Positions 22,450-32,593 of a DNA stretch of 64,000 nt are shown piece by piece. The DNA is from Sapria himalayana (Eukaryota; Streptophyta; Magnoliopsida; Malpighiales; Rafflesiaceae). The notes beneath the pieces are model-generated. The model was not told the origin of the DNA. It ran no database searches and saw nothing but the letters and a program-made list of their open reading frames with translations. The stretch's first letter is position 1. Every line of letters starts with the position of its first letter. Position numbers and translations under genes: made by a program. The DNA lies in assembly GCA_029783825.1 (NCBI GenBank), contig JAREIK010000751.1:377602-441601 (forward strand), in the 5' to 3' direction.

Positions 22450-23155
22450 TCCACAAGGGAGAAATCAGGATAGGCACGCGCAAACCGCCAAGCGTTCTCC
22501 CATGTGGCATCTTCAATAGGGGCGCCCTTCCATTTAATTAAAACTTATGTCTTTGGATGGTATTTTCCTTTATGAATGATGCGACGGTCCAAAATGGCCT
22601 ATGGTTGTGGCATGAAAGTAGAATCATCAGAAGTTGGTGGCAAGTCAGGTGAAGCAATAAGAGTGACTCCTAAGTGTTTCCACAGTAGGCTAACATGAAA
22701 GACATTGTGGATGCGAGAACCGACTGGCAAATCCAAGCGATAGGCGACGGTCCCGACACAAGCCAAAATTTGATATGGGCCATAAAAGCGTGGGGATAAC
22801 TTGAGAGAAGCACGGAAGGCCACTGAAGATTGACGATAAGGCTACAATTTGAGATAAACTCAATCGCCAACTGAAAATGTGACGTCGCGTCGGTGCTGAT
22901 CGGCATGACTCTTCATACGATCCTGCGCCTGATGCAAATTGTGGCGTAAGTCTCACAAAATAGAATTCCGGTCTTTCAAATAAGAATCCACTACTACAAC
23001 TTGAGTTGTGCCAGGAACATAAGTAAGTAGGGAGGGGGGGGAGGGGGGGGGGGGGGGGGGCATGTCATAATGCCATAAACTGCTTCAAAAGGAGACATCT
23101 TAGTGGAAGAATGAACAGAGGTGTTATAGCTTAATTCGGCCCATGGCAACCACTC
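22450..23155 (-). pseudogene. Reina-like integrase C-terminus and chromodomain
   Basis: Reads leftwards after the integrase core: EWLPWAELSYNTSVHSSTKMSPFEAVYG, then a coding-strand C run (Pro codons) at 23,030-23,060, then [18 protein letters not shown] and [16 protein letters not shown] (22,599-22,823). It ends in the chromodomain WKGAPIEDATWENAWRF near 22,500. Chromodomains steer integration to modified chromatin. A TAA stop (22,546-22,548 region) lies inside the chromodomain where family members have Gln. Confidence 0.88.
23030..23060. repeat. Poly-G tract (GGG-A-G8-A-G18)
   Basis: Expanded G run on the plus strand, C run on the coding strand of the gypsy element, replacing a short Pro-coding stretch of the integrase. 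G-quadruplex forming potential is obvious. The exact length is a likely sequencing or assembly weak point. Confidence 0.9.
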
Positions 23156-23158
23156 TTG

Positions 23159-24340
23159 CTACCTCCGTGGTTGACTTCCAGCAAAGCACCACAAATATTG
23201 TTCGAGAATTCGATTAACCACTTCAGTTTGGCCATTGGATTGAGGATGGTAGCTGGAACTCATGCAGAGCTTTGTGCCGCTCAGTTGAAAAAGTGACTTC
23301 CAGAAAGAACTAATAAAAACTCGGTCTCGATCACTAACAATAGAAGTGGGGATGCCATGTAGTCGCACAATATGGGAGATAAAAGTCTTTGCTACGAGGA
23401 GAGCAGTGTAAGGGTGTGAGAGCCCAATGAAGTGGGCATACTTAGTGAGTCGGTCAACGACAATCATAATGGTAGTGTGCCCGTGGGAAGGAGGCAAGCC
23501 CTCAATGAAATCCATGGAAATGTCCGACCAAATCTGGGTGGGGACCGGTAAGGGTTGTAGGAGACCTGCAGGTGACATAATATCTGATTTGTTTTGTTGA
23601 CAAACCTCACACTGACGAATGTAGTCTTGAATAATATGTCTCATTTTGGGCCAACGAAAATCACTATGAATGCGAGCTAGAGTTTTGCGGAAACCAAAAT
23701 GACCACCTTGTGGGGTAGCATGACATTCTGCAATAAGTGTAGGGATCAGTGGAGACACAGGATTAAGGTATACCTTCCCATGTAGAAACCATATGCCATC
23801 CCGATGAACAAAATGTGGAAGAGAAGCGAGAGGGCCATAAAAAGGATCTTCAGCACATTCTCGTTGTAAACTAGCCCACCAATTTGCTTGCGGTGGAGAG
23901 ATAGAGAGGAAGGCAAGTTCTGCCTTACGAGAAAGAGAATCTGCAGCTTGGTTTGTAAGTCCTGGCTTGTACTCAATTTTATAGTCGTAACCCAGTAACT
24001 TAGGAAGCCAACGGGCCTGTGCTGGGGTGGTGATTCGTTGGTCCATAAGATATTTGAGACTCCTCTAGTCTGTGCGAACTGTGAAAGTGCGACCTAGCAG
24101 ATATGATCGCCAATGTCGCACGGACTTTACGATTGCTAATATCTCCTTTTCATAAGTGGATAGAGATAAAGCGGACCCCTTCAGATGTTGGCTAAAATAA
24201 GCTAAAGGTCGGTCATGCTGTTGCAAAAAGGCACCAATTCCTGTTCCACATGCGTCGCACTCAACAACAAAAGGTTGGGTGAAGTCAGGAAGACCAAGGA
24301 CCGGAGCAATGGTGAGGACATGCTAAGGTTGAGGAATGCA
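23159..24340 (-). pseudogene. Reina-like RNase H and integrase core
   Basis: RNase H part (24,050-24,340): VECDACGTGIGAFLQQ and STYEKEILAIVKSVRHWR, ending in a stop just before RSLKYL. The open frame 23,159-24,046 then runs ITTPAQARWLPKLLGYDYKIEYKPG (RNase H end), HATPQGGHFGFRKTLARI with CEVCQQNK (HHCC zinc-binding domain), SMDFIEGLP (first catalytic Asp), VSDRDRVFISSFWK (second Asp) and SSYHPQSNGQTEVVNRILE (catalytic Glu). All three DDE residues are intact. It is in a different frame from the RT, with a frameshift near 24,320. Confidence 0.92.
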
Positions 24341-25146
24341 TCTTGGGTTGAATCAGTCCACTCAATTATATCTAAAGTTAACAATTGATGAAGAGGTGCA
24401 ACCATCTTTCCAAAGTGTTGGACGAATTTGTGGTAATAGCCAGCAAGTCCCAAAAATCCACGTACCTCCCTATGTGTAGTGGGTATGGGCCATTCCTCTA
24501 CTGCCTGAATTTTAGAAGGATCAACAGAGACACCATTGGCTGAGATGATGTGCCCAAGATAATCCACTGAAGTGACTCCAAAACGGCATTTAGCTTCCTT
24601 GGCGAACAAGTGGTTGGCGGCTAAGATGGTGAGGACGGTTTGGAGATGCGAGAGATGTTCTTCCCATGATTTGGAATATATTAATATATCATCGAATAAT
24701 ACTAGAGCAAACTTACGTAAATGAGGTCTGAAGATGTCGTTCATTAAGCTCTGGAATATTGCCGGAGCGTTAGTAAGGCCAAACGGTATGACAACAAATT
24801 CATAGTGTCCTTCATGGGTCCAGAATGCCGTCTTCGGAATGTCTTCCTCTCGAACTCGGATTTGATGGTAGCCTGATCGAAGATCAAGTTTCGAAAAATA
24901 ATGAGCCCCGTAGAGTTCATCCAGGAGCTCGTCAATAACCAGGATTGGATATTTGTCTTTAATGGTCATGGTATTGAGTGCTCTATAATCGATACAGAAC
25001 CGCCACTCTCCACTTGCTTTGCGAACTAGGAGAACTGGAGATGAGAATGGGCTGTTGCTGGGTCGTATCAAATCGGTTTGAAGCATCTCTCGTACAATTT
25101 TCTCTATCTCAGATTTTTGATAGTGAGGGTAGCGGTAGGGCCTCAC
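24202..25146 (-). pseudogene. Reina-like reverse transcriptase
   Basis: A 314-codon open frame. RT motifs in order: DLIRPSNSPFSSPVLLVRKA, WRFCIDYRALNTMT, FSKLDLRSGYHQIR, TAFWTHEGHYEF, FGLTNAPAIFQSLM, and the catalytic box VLFDDILIYS (FDD in place of YxDD, normal for gypsy elements). DYLGHIIS, then VRGFLGLAGYYHKFV, mark the end of the thumb and start of RNase H. The fingers-palm-thumb part looks intact; the neighbouring domains are frame-shifted. Confidence 0.93.
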
Positions 25147-25388
25147 GTTAATGGGTGGGGTATTTGGCAGTATAGGAATTCTGTGGTCATGAGGTCGCTT
25201 GGGTGGCAGAGTTGTAGGGGGTTGAAAGACTAGAGAAAAATTAGATAAGAGTTGATTTAAATCCGGAGGATAAGGTGTGTTAGTGGAAGAGGATTCAGTG
25301 GAGAGTATTTGAATTAAAAATGCGGTTACATAACCTCCTAGGCCTCACGAGCTTTCCTTATCTGTGAGGATTCCAAGTCCATGGTTTC

Positions 25389-26828
25389 TCATGCTTTGAA
25401 AGAGTAAAATTGGTTGTGTAGTTTGAATGTCATCGTGAGTTGTGCGTAATCCGTTTTTACCGGTCCCAACATGGCAAGCCATTGGATTCCGAGAACCATG
25501 GGACATGCTGTTACTGGCAAAACGTAGAAGTCGGCAACAATTGGACACCCTTGAATGACAATAGCCAATCCTTTACATAACCCTGCACATTCAATTGTCT
25601 CTTTGTTAGCCACTACTACCTGTATTTTCTCTTGGCGAGAGACCTTGAGGCCAAGCTTCATAGCTAAGGTCTGGTCAATGAAGTTATGCGTACTGCCACC
25701 GTCAATTAAGACTACTACTTTGTGAGCTTGCAGCATACCGATAACCCGTAATGTCCGTGGATGGTCAGTGCCTGCGATGACGTGCAAGGAGATTTCAGGT
25801 ATCAACTCAAGTTCGGTTTCAGTTAGGTGGTTGATCTCATCGTCTTTGGGTGGCATGTCACTGGGGTCTGCAATCATAAAAAGCTGAGGACGTTCACACC
25901 GGTGCCCTGGAGTGTATTTCTCATCACAGTAGTAGCATAGGCATGTTTCTCGCCGATCGCGAGCTTCCTGGTTGGAGAGCCGTCGAAGGGTTGGAGTGGT
26001 GTTAGCCATTGCTGGAGCTGGACCTAGAACCCCCGGCGCAGGAGAGACATTTACCCGGGTTGTGATTGCTGCGGAAGTCGGGCGGAACGATGAGCTTAGT
26101 CACCGTTGTAGGAGGTTGCGTTCTTCAATTAGCCGGGCTACTCCAATCACTTCTGCCAAGGTTTTGGGATGCTTGATTTTGATATCCAACCTTATATCAT
26201 CTTTTAATCCTGCAATGAAATTGCCAATAAGAAATCCTTCCGGCAAGCCATCAATTTGATGAGAAAGTTTTACGAACGAATCCTGGTAAGCGGCTACAGT
26301 GGTGGTTTGTCACAGCCATGTAAGTGCTTCAGCGGGATCGTCGTAATCAGTTGGACCGAACCGTAGGAGTGCAGCACTAGTAAGGTCTGACCAAGAGAGT
26401 GGCCCCCTGAACTTAGTTAACCAACGATACCATTGCAACGCAATACCTCCCATGTGGAAGGAAGCTAATTGTGCTTGATTGTCTGGTGGGATGTTTTTCA
26501 AGGAGAAGAAATGTTCTGCCTTGTAGATCCAGGCTTGCGATTCTTGCCCATCAAATGCAGGAAAATTGAGTTTCAAGTGTCGGGTAGAAGTGTCACTATT
26601 AGAGCTGGAAGCTCCACATGGGGATGAGAACGAATTCACTTCAGTTGTATGGGACGTAGACGAGTTGCGTATCACACGTAAGGCTTGCAGCTTGCTGAGA
26701 GCAGATTGTAGAGTTGCATGGAGCTGTCCTTGACTGGAATGAATTTGCTCCAAATTAGACTCATGACGTGATAGGATGTTGTTCACCTCGTCTCGGAACT
26801 CTACGTTCGTCTTGCCTCATGTTTCCAT
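25389..26828 (-). pseudogene. Reina-like gag and aspartic protease
   Basis: One frame from the ATG at 26,826-26,828, broken by TGA stops at codon 4 (26,817-26,819), 26,310-26,312, 26,100-26,102 and 25,389-25,391. The gag part has LNFPAFDGQESQAWIYKAEHFF and LASFHMGGIALQWYRWL, the retrotransposon gag core. A zinc knuckle CYYCDEKYTPGHRC follows at about 25,920. Protease: VLIDGGSTHNFID near 25,700, where the usual DSG/DTG is DGGST. Each stop is one C-to-T change from a plausible Arg codon. Confidence 0.9.
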
Positions 26829-26877
26829 GCTAATGAGCCACAGAGAGGATAGAATGAAGGTTTTACGGAGAAAATAA

Positions 26878-26890
26878 CCTCCGATACCAC
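26878..26890 (-). other. tRNA-iMet primer-binding site of the Reina-like element
   Basis: Element strand GTGGTATCGGAGG lies just inside the 5' LTR, one base different from the initiator-Met site TGGTATCAGAG over the core. Confidence 0.85.
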
Positions 26891-26891
26891 T

Positions 26892-27167
26892 TATTAAGAA
26901 GAATTTTCAATAAGAAAGAAGAAAGTGTTAAGAGAATGTTCAATAGGAAAAAAGAAAGTGTTAAGAAGAATTTTCAATAGGAAAGAAGAAAGAACATAAT
27001 GTTTCTGGAAAATAATAATTCTCTCCTTCATTCCTCTTCCCCTTTAAATAAACACAATATAACAACTACCGATATTTACTAGGAAAAAATAACAGACCAC
27101 AACCAACACGACTAACATATCTTGACCAAGTCTGCCACACACGTGTCCCACGCAAAGGCACACATCA
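26892..27167 (-). repeat. Reina-like element 5' LTR
   Basis: 276 bp, carrying the same triple 34-bp subrepeat as the 3' LTR. Its transcription would run leftwards, away from the PPR gene that starts 405 bp to the right. Confidence 0.95.
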
Positions 27168-27172
27168 TTATT

Positions 27173-27190
27173 TTTTAAAAATATCCAACA
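27173..27190 (+). repeat. copia-2 3' LTR, right end
   Basis: After the duplicated TTATT the sequence runs TTTTAAAAATATCCAACA and ends with the inverted-repeat terminus (TCCAACA) expected for an LTR that starts TGTTAGA. Short, so inferred. Confidence 0.45.
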
Positions 27191-27571
27191 TCCCCCCTGC
27201 CAAAAGCCAACTTGTTTCATTACGATGCCCATCGGGGTTTTTAAGGCAAACCCATTCAAAACTGAAAGGTGAATTTGTGTGATTGTGTACTTATCAACTG
27301 ATGAACACTTTCTTCTTTGGTATTCCAAAAATTCGCCCGTTGGTATTGGTTTTCTTGGTATCCTTAGTTCATGAAGTTCAGGAATAATGATTGTGGAAGA
27401 AAAGTCCACCAGCTGGTATTAGCAAACTATGCTTTCAGTGAAACACGCGTCCCAATGGAGCAAGATTTTTTCACTCCGTCAATCTCAGGCGGTTTCAAGG
27501 TATTCGGAAGTTGAAGAAGATCAGGAATGGGGATTATTGAAGTAATACGCGCCGACTGGGATTAGCAAACT
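27191..27571 (+). promoter_or_regulatory. PPR gene upstream region with 143-bp-offset duplication and upstream ORF
   Basis: 381 bp between the transposon nest and the PPR start codon. No convincing TATA box. 27,372-27,455 and 27,515-27,598 are diverged direct copies (offset 143 bp; both contain TTAGCAAACTATGCT and CAGTGAAACAC), so the start-codon region itself is duplicated. The upstream copy supplies the start of a short upstream ORF. Confidence 0.6.
27429..27545 (+). CDS. Upstream ORF of the PPR gene (38 codons)
   Basis: Begins MLSVKHASQWSKIF and ends at a TAA 26 bp before the main ATG. Its first six residues, MLSVKH, equal those of the PPR protein because the start region is duplicated, but it is in another frame and cannot be joined to the main ORF without splicing. 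If transcribed on the same mRNA it would be a translational control element. It could also be an old, displaced start. The peptide itself has no known function. Confidence 0.4.
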   Translation: MLSVKHASQWSKIFSLRQSQAVSRYSEVEEDQEWGLLK

Positions 27572-30316
27572 ATGCTGTCAGTGAAACACCCGATCCAATC
27601 GACGGTGGTTTCTTCCGTCTCTCATGCTGTACTTTTTCTGAAGAATTACCTCATACCGATATCTACCATTAAATTTGTATCTTTTCGTAGCTCTTTATGC
27701 TGTGAAAGGGCAGACAAACCGTTAGACTGGTTCGGGTCTTGCAGTAGATGGTGTTCGCCAACTGCCGATGTGGTTCTTGACATGAGTAGGTTGAACGGCT
27801 TCGACTCCAAGGACGCGGTGGTTTACTACATGAAGGAATGGTTCAAAAGCGGGAATAGCAGCTTTTTAGATAGGATTTTCGACTATCTGAGTGGCATTGA
27901 TAGAGTGGACAACCTTGGTGATTCTGTTTCTCAATTGCAAATACACCTTTCAGAGCGCGTTGTACTAGAGGTGCTGTCCTATGGATGTTCCAGGAAGGAT
28001 GTTCTTTCTTGCCTCAAGTTCTTCGATTGGGCTGGCCGGCAACTTGGTTACTCTCACACTAGGGCCACTTATCATGCTATTTTCAAAATCTTATGCAAAG
28101 CCAAGCTCATGTCTGTCGTGATGAACTTTTTGAAGAGTCACACTAAACACAGGTTCAATCCCTATAAAGCTAGTTTCAACATCATTCTCGTTATGGGATA
28201 TGCTATGGTTGGCAAGCCCCAGGTCGCCTTACAACTGTTTGGTAGAATGCGTTTTCAAGGTATTGACTTGGATGCCATTACTTATCATCTCCTTCTAAAC
28301 TCTTTGGTAGATGGGAGCTGCTTTTCTGCTGTTGAAGCTGTGGCCCAGCAGATTTATCTTCAGGGATTTGAGAATGATGTAACCCATTTTATGCTGGTTA
28401 AGAATCTTTGTAGGCAGAACTTGCTGGTTGAAGCAGAAAAGTATTTTCGCAGGATTCTGCTGTTAAGTCATGGTCACGAACGAAAGAGTGCTGGGATAGA
28501 TAGCCATGCACATGCATTCCGTGTGCTTATTGGTACACTTTGTCACCACCATATGTTCGACAAAGCAGCCCAACTGATGGAAGAATTCAGGGAGATGGGT
28601 GTGGTGCACATGGGCCCTGCTTATGGTGGGTGGCTAGAGGTCCTTGTTCGAAATGGCAAGACCATCCAAGCTTTGAAATTTTTGCAGAGCAAGTGGTCAT
28701 CAGAAAACTATGTTCCTGATGTTTTTAGCTGTAATGTTCTCTTCTTTGCTCTCCTGAGAGAGGGCCGCCTTATGGATGCATGTGACATGTTGATGGAGAT
28801 GATGGAGGGGCGTGTTTTTCCAGATCAGGCGACTATGAATGCTGCACTGTGCTTCTTTTGCAAGGCAGGGATGATGGATGTGGCGCTAGAATTATACAAT
28901 TCCAGGTTTGAGACTGGGTTCTTACCCAATTCGATGGCCTATAATTGTCTCATCAATTCAATGTGCAGCGACGGGAGTGTGGAAGAAGCTTGTCGTATCT
29001 TGAAGAATTCTTACTTGCAAGGTTTCTTTCCTGGCAGGAAGACCTTTTCTTTTCTTGCTGATGCTTTGTCCAGAAATGGCATGTTTGATAAGTTGCTGGA
29101 GTTGGTTTTTGCTGGATTGGAGCATAATTTCATGGCAAGTAATTTTGCATATCAAAGGCTCATATCAGCCTTATGCAAGGATGGGAGACTAGAAGTTGTT
29201 TACATGATACATGGGGAACTTACCAGAAGAAACAAATATGCATCGAAGGCTACTTACTCAAATATGATTCACTGTTTCAACAAGAACAATAGAGGAGACA
29301 TTGCCTCTAGGCTTCTTCTTGAAATGCAAGACAAGGGTCATAAAGCTACTCGGAACTTGTTCAGAGCTGTGATTCATTCCCTTCTCAGGATGGATAATTC
29401 AGAAACCCATTTTTTCAAATTGCTTGAAATGCAACTTTCTTGCAAAACCCCACACTGCCATATCTACAACCTTTTCATTGATGGAGCTGGACATGCTGAA
29501 AAGCCTGATTTAGCCTGGAAAATATATAAAGTAATGAGGAGTAGTGGCCTTGAGCCAAATTTGTGTTCGAACATTCTTATGTTGCAGAGTTTTCTGAAAA
29601 ATAGAAGAATTTCAGATGCACTGAATTTCTTTGATTATTTGAACAAGCACAAAAAGACTGGAAAAAAGATATACAATACGATGGTGGTGGGTCTCTGCCA
29701 GGTGGGAAAGGTGGATTTTTCATTGAACATTCTCAGGGAAATGGAGATTTATAATGTTCGTGGAAGCATCCAATGTTATGAGGTTCTCATACAGCACCTT
29801 TGTTCAATTGGAAAATATGATATTGTAGTAAACCTTCTTAGTTACCTGGAGAAACTGAAGTATCCTATCACATCCTTCATAGGAAATGTTCTCTTGTTCA
29901 ATTCTTTGTATACTGAAGAGATCTGTAGGGTTTTCGCAAGATTTATACACCAAAGTAGTGAAACGTCTTCTTATGTTTTGGTTCTTGGCCAGCTCTTGGA
30001 TGCGTTTTCCAGCAGAATTATGTCAGGGCAACACCTCAAAAGTTTGGAAGAAGGGATCAAACAGTGCTTCCCCTTTGATACGTACACTTGTAATATGCTT
30101 TTGAGAAAAGTTAGCAGAAGCCATGTGGACGGTGCTCAAGAGTTTTTCAATCGGATGTGCCAAAAAGGGTATGTGCCTAATAAATGGACTTACGACATCA
30201 TTGTTCATGGGTTGAGTAAACATGGAAGGAGAGCTGAAGCTCAAATATGGATCAACGAGATGCGTAGCAAAGGGTTTGATTTGAGCGAGAGTACCAAGCG
30301 ATTTGTTTATTTGTGA
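27572..30316 (+). CDS. P-class pentatricopeptide repeat protein, probably mitochondrial
   Basis: A single exon of 914 codons, the best preserved gene in the window. Residues 1-60 are Ser/Arg-rich with few acidic residues, a likely organelle (mitochondrial) presequence. About 17-19 PPR motifs run from residue 166 (TYHAIFKILCKAKL) to the end, at roughly 35-residue spacing, e.g. SCNVLFFALLREGR (386), AYNCLINSMCSDGS (456), AYQRLISALCKDGR, IYNTMVVGLCQVGK and TYDIIVHGLSKHGR near the C-terminus. Residues about 755-810 are non-canonical. There is no E, E+ or DYW domain, so it is P-class: sequence-specific RNA binding for organelle RNA stability, processing or translation. It may be an orthologue of the Arabidopsis At1g71210 type, but I cannot confirm this. 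The GC content and intact frame contrast sharply with the flanking transposons. Confidence 0.93.
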   Translation: MLSVKHPIQSTVVSSVSHAVLFLKNYLIPISTIKFVSFRSSLCCERADKPLDWFGSCSRWCSPTADVVLDMSRLNGFDSKDAVVYYMKEWFKSGNSSFLDRIFDYLSGIDRVDNLGDSVSQLQIHLSERVVLEVLSYGCSRKDVLSCLKFFDWAGRQLGYSHTRATYHAIFKILCKAKLMSVVMNFLKSHTKHRFNPYKASFNIILVMGYAMVGKPQVALQLFGRMRFQGIDLDAITYHLLLNSLVDGSCFSAVEAVAQQIYLQGFENDVTHFMLVKNLCRQNLLVEAEKYFRRILLLSHGHERKSAGIDSHAHAFRVLIGTLCHHHMFDKAAQLMEEFREMGVVHMGPAYGGWLEVLVRNGKTIQALKFLQSKWSSENYVPDVFSCNVLFFALLREGRLMDACDMLMEMMEGRVFPDQATMNAALCFFCKAGMMDVALELYNSRFETGFLPNSMAYNCLINSMCSDGSVEEACRILKNSYLQGFFPGRKTFSFLADALSRNGMFDKLLELVFAGLEHNFMASNFAYQRLISALCKDGRLEVVYMIHGELTRRNKYASKATYSNMIHCFNKNNRGDIASRLLLEMQDKGHKATRNLFRAVIHSLLRMDNSETHFFKLLEMQLSCKTPHCHIYNLFIDGAGHAEKPDLAWKIYKVMRSSGLEPNLCSNILMLQSFLKNRRISDALNFFDYLNKHKKTGKKIYNTMVVGLCQVGKVDFSLNILREMEIYNVRGSIQCYEVLIQHLCSIGKYDIVVNLLSYLEKLKYPITSFIGNVLLFNSLYTEEICRVFARFIHQSSETSSYVLVLGQLLDAFSSRIMSGQHLKSLEEGIKQCFPFDTYTCNMLLRKVSRSHVDGAQEFFNRMCQKGYVPNKWTYDIIVHGLSKHGRRAEAQIWINEMRSKGFDLSESTKRFVYL

Positions 30317-30405
30317 TGATCACCTTTTGTTTACCCAATGATAAATCAGATTCAACGATTTTTTGATGCTTGTTTCCCTAAAGTAATGTTTTTTTTTTTA
30401 TTTTT

Positions 30406-30411
30406 AATAAA
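30406..30411 (+). terminator. Poly(A) signal of the PPR gene
   Basis: AATAAA 90 bp after the stop codon, in a T-rich context typical of plant 3' ends. Confidence 0.55.
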
Positions 30412-30845
30412 AAATATGGAAATTTTATTTTGTTGACATTGAAATTATTACTTTGATCAATGTTAAATATTGATTTTGTTGGGCCTTTGCGTTCTTAATA
30501 TTTCAGATCATGCATAAATATTATATTTAATATTTTAACCTACCTAGGGCTAGCTAGCCTAGGCTAGGCATACTTAGCCAATAACTTTATTTAAACGTTT
30601 TATTCATGATGCTGCCAAAACATGGTCTTTTGTAGGGGGGGTTTGTCTTGATGGACAATGTGTCAATGGAATATGATTTCATTGATGAGTATGATCCATT
30701 AGGTCACTAGAAAACTCTTTTTTTTTTAATTGTAGCCAAATAGTGTGTCATCTAAGCCCAAAGGAAAAATAATGTCTCATTTTCAAATAGTGAATTAGGA
30801 AATAAAAAGCCTTTTGGCATGCTTGCCCTAAGATAAGGTGATGAT
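30412..30845. other. PPR gene 3' flank, nothing recognised
   Basis: AT-rich. Contains a small cluster of CTAGG/CTAGC words (30,543-30,572: cctagggctagctagcctagg). No gene. Confidence 0.5.
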
Positions 30846-32286
30846 TGTTAGAATTATTTTATACTAAAAAGTCATATTTATTTGTTTTTCCTTTTAATTT
30901 TTTGTTGGATCCATATTGATTTTATTTTGAATGACAATGAGCTAAGCTTATATTTATAATATATATACATGCATTATTTATTCTATATAGTAGATGATTT
31001 AGTACATAAATTTTAGTTTACGTATGGAATATTAAATTATTAGTTCTTATAGAATATAAATTTACTATTAATAATCTGGATGAAGTTGGATACTCTATCG
31101 GTAAAATTATAATATATGATTTTAATAGGTTTATCTTGAATACGAAAAGTAGAGTAATTTTAATTCTTATGTTAGTGAGCTTGAGTGTATTGAACGAGAC
31201 CAAATAAATATAATTATTTTATATTGACATGTAAAATAGAATTAGATTAAAACTATTACAAGTATTATTACTATTAATCTTGATGTAATTGATAAATAAA
31301 TACTATTGTATATTATTGTTTAGAGTCTTAAAGGATGAAATTTATAATTCGATTAACATACTCAGTGAGTTAGATAACTTTATCATTTGTATGGTAAATG
31401 TTAATTATTTATGGAATCCATGTACTATAAAATGGATTGACGATGCCTCATTAATGATGCATATAAAATTTGATAATGTCAAATTCTACATATAAATTTT
31501 AATCCAGCATATCAAATAAGTCAAGCGAAGGGTCTCAAGATAATATATAAGAGATTAATTGAATTAAATTATTAATAATTTGATTCAATTAATTAATATC
31601 TATAATCTTAATATAATCTTAAATAAGTACTAAATAAAAAAAGATATTAGTTATTAAGAATAAGTGAGTGGGTGCAATTATAATACTATAGTAGTATTAA
31701 TTATACTTAATATAAATTATGGTATATTTAATTTGTGTTGGGAGCTCAAAATATTATTTGTGTCGGAGTACCTAACATAGCCTAATCTAGTGTTGTGAGG
31801 AACATGTGAAATTATGATTAAGGATTTAGTTTATTTATTTAGAGTATGTGTGTATATAAAATTAGAATAATTAATTTGATTGAAATTATAATACATACAT
31901 TTTATTAATTGATATAATTTAGAATTGAATTAATTATGTGATTATATATATATAAAATAAATTAATTGAATCTTTGATATAATTTAAATAATATAAAAAA
32001 ATGAGACATGTAGCATCACTTTTTCAAAATAATGTAACATATGTTTTTTTATAATGTATATTCAGATGTATGGTATGATGATATGCACAACCATATTATT
32101 ATTGATTGTCTTCTTCCTCATAGTGATAGATCATGCAATATGGGAGATAAGCCTAAGAAACTATAAACTCTTGTTTTTAAGGTACGTGTTAAAACAATCT
32201 TTTTGTGATTTACTTCTAAGAAGATCAAAAACCTAAATGAATTTGTTACACACAATTTTCTTCATAATCCACTTCGGCATCTAACA
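30846..32286 (+). repeat. copia-3 5' LTR
   Basis: TGTTAGAATTATTT...CATCTAACA, about 1.44 kb. It pairs with 46,645-47,938, e.g. 'tagttcttatagaatataa'/'tagttcttttagaatataa' and 'gttggatactctatcgg'/'gttggacactctatcag'. Identity is roughly 75%, with an extra segment around 31,740-31,850. Confidence 0.85.
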
Positions 32287-32304
32287 ACGGTATCAAAGCT
32301 TAGG
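32287..32304 (+). other. copia-3 primer-binding site
   Basis: ACGGTATCAAAGCTTAGG immediately after the LTR end; close to the initiator-Met tRNA site TGGTATCAGAGC. Confidence 0.75.
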
Positions 32305-32593
32305 ACTATGATATTGTGTGTAATCAAATCGAGTTTTGATATGGATAGAGGATTATAAAATTTCCTTATTGTAACAAAGACATTCTAACCATAATTAAAC
32401 AACATATGACTCAACTATTTGTGTTTGAATGATATATTAGGATTTTCTTATGGATGTGGAAATGCTTGTTAATTATTGAATTGTATTTTTGCATTTAGGT
32501 CATGTGATTTTTTTTTAATCATACGAGGTGTGTTTTTTTAGTAAGTGTGTTAGAAGTTTTATGAACTCCTTTCGAGGAGGCATGGGCTTTTAT

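Larger units (their letters stand above)
22145..27167 (-). mobile_element. Complete Ty3/gypsy chromovirus, Reina-like, 5.02 kb with 5-bp target duplication
   Basis: Both LTRs, the primer site, the polypurine tract and all coding domains are present on the minus strand. LTRs begin TGATGTGTGC and end CTTAACA (left) or CTTAATA (right). The target duplication TTATT is perfect (22,140-22,144 and 27,168-27,172). Domain order gag - zinc knuckle - protease - RT - RNase H - integrase - chromodomain is gypsy. The short size, about 280-bp LTRs, tRNA-iMet primer site and C-terminal chromodomain point to the Reina clade (inference). Premature stops, frameshifts and an expanded C tract make it non-autonomous. 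LTR identity is about 96% by eye. Confidence 0.95.

Noticed and set aside
23159..26786. A functional gypsy polyprotein gene
   Set aside because: Open frames are long, but gag has a stop at codon 4 and others. RT, RNase H/integrase and C-terminus are in different frames, and the integrase has an expanded C run.
27044..27409. 121-codon minus-strand ORF upstream of the PPR gene
   Set aside because: It spans the end of a gypsy LTR, a copia LTR remnant and the PPR 5' flank, so it cannot be one gene; no domain.
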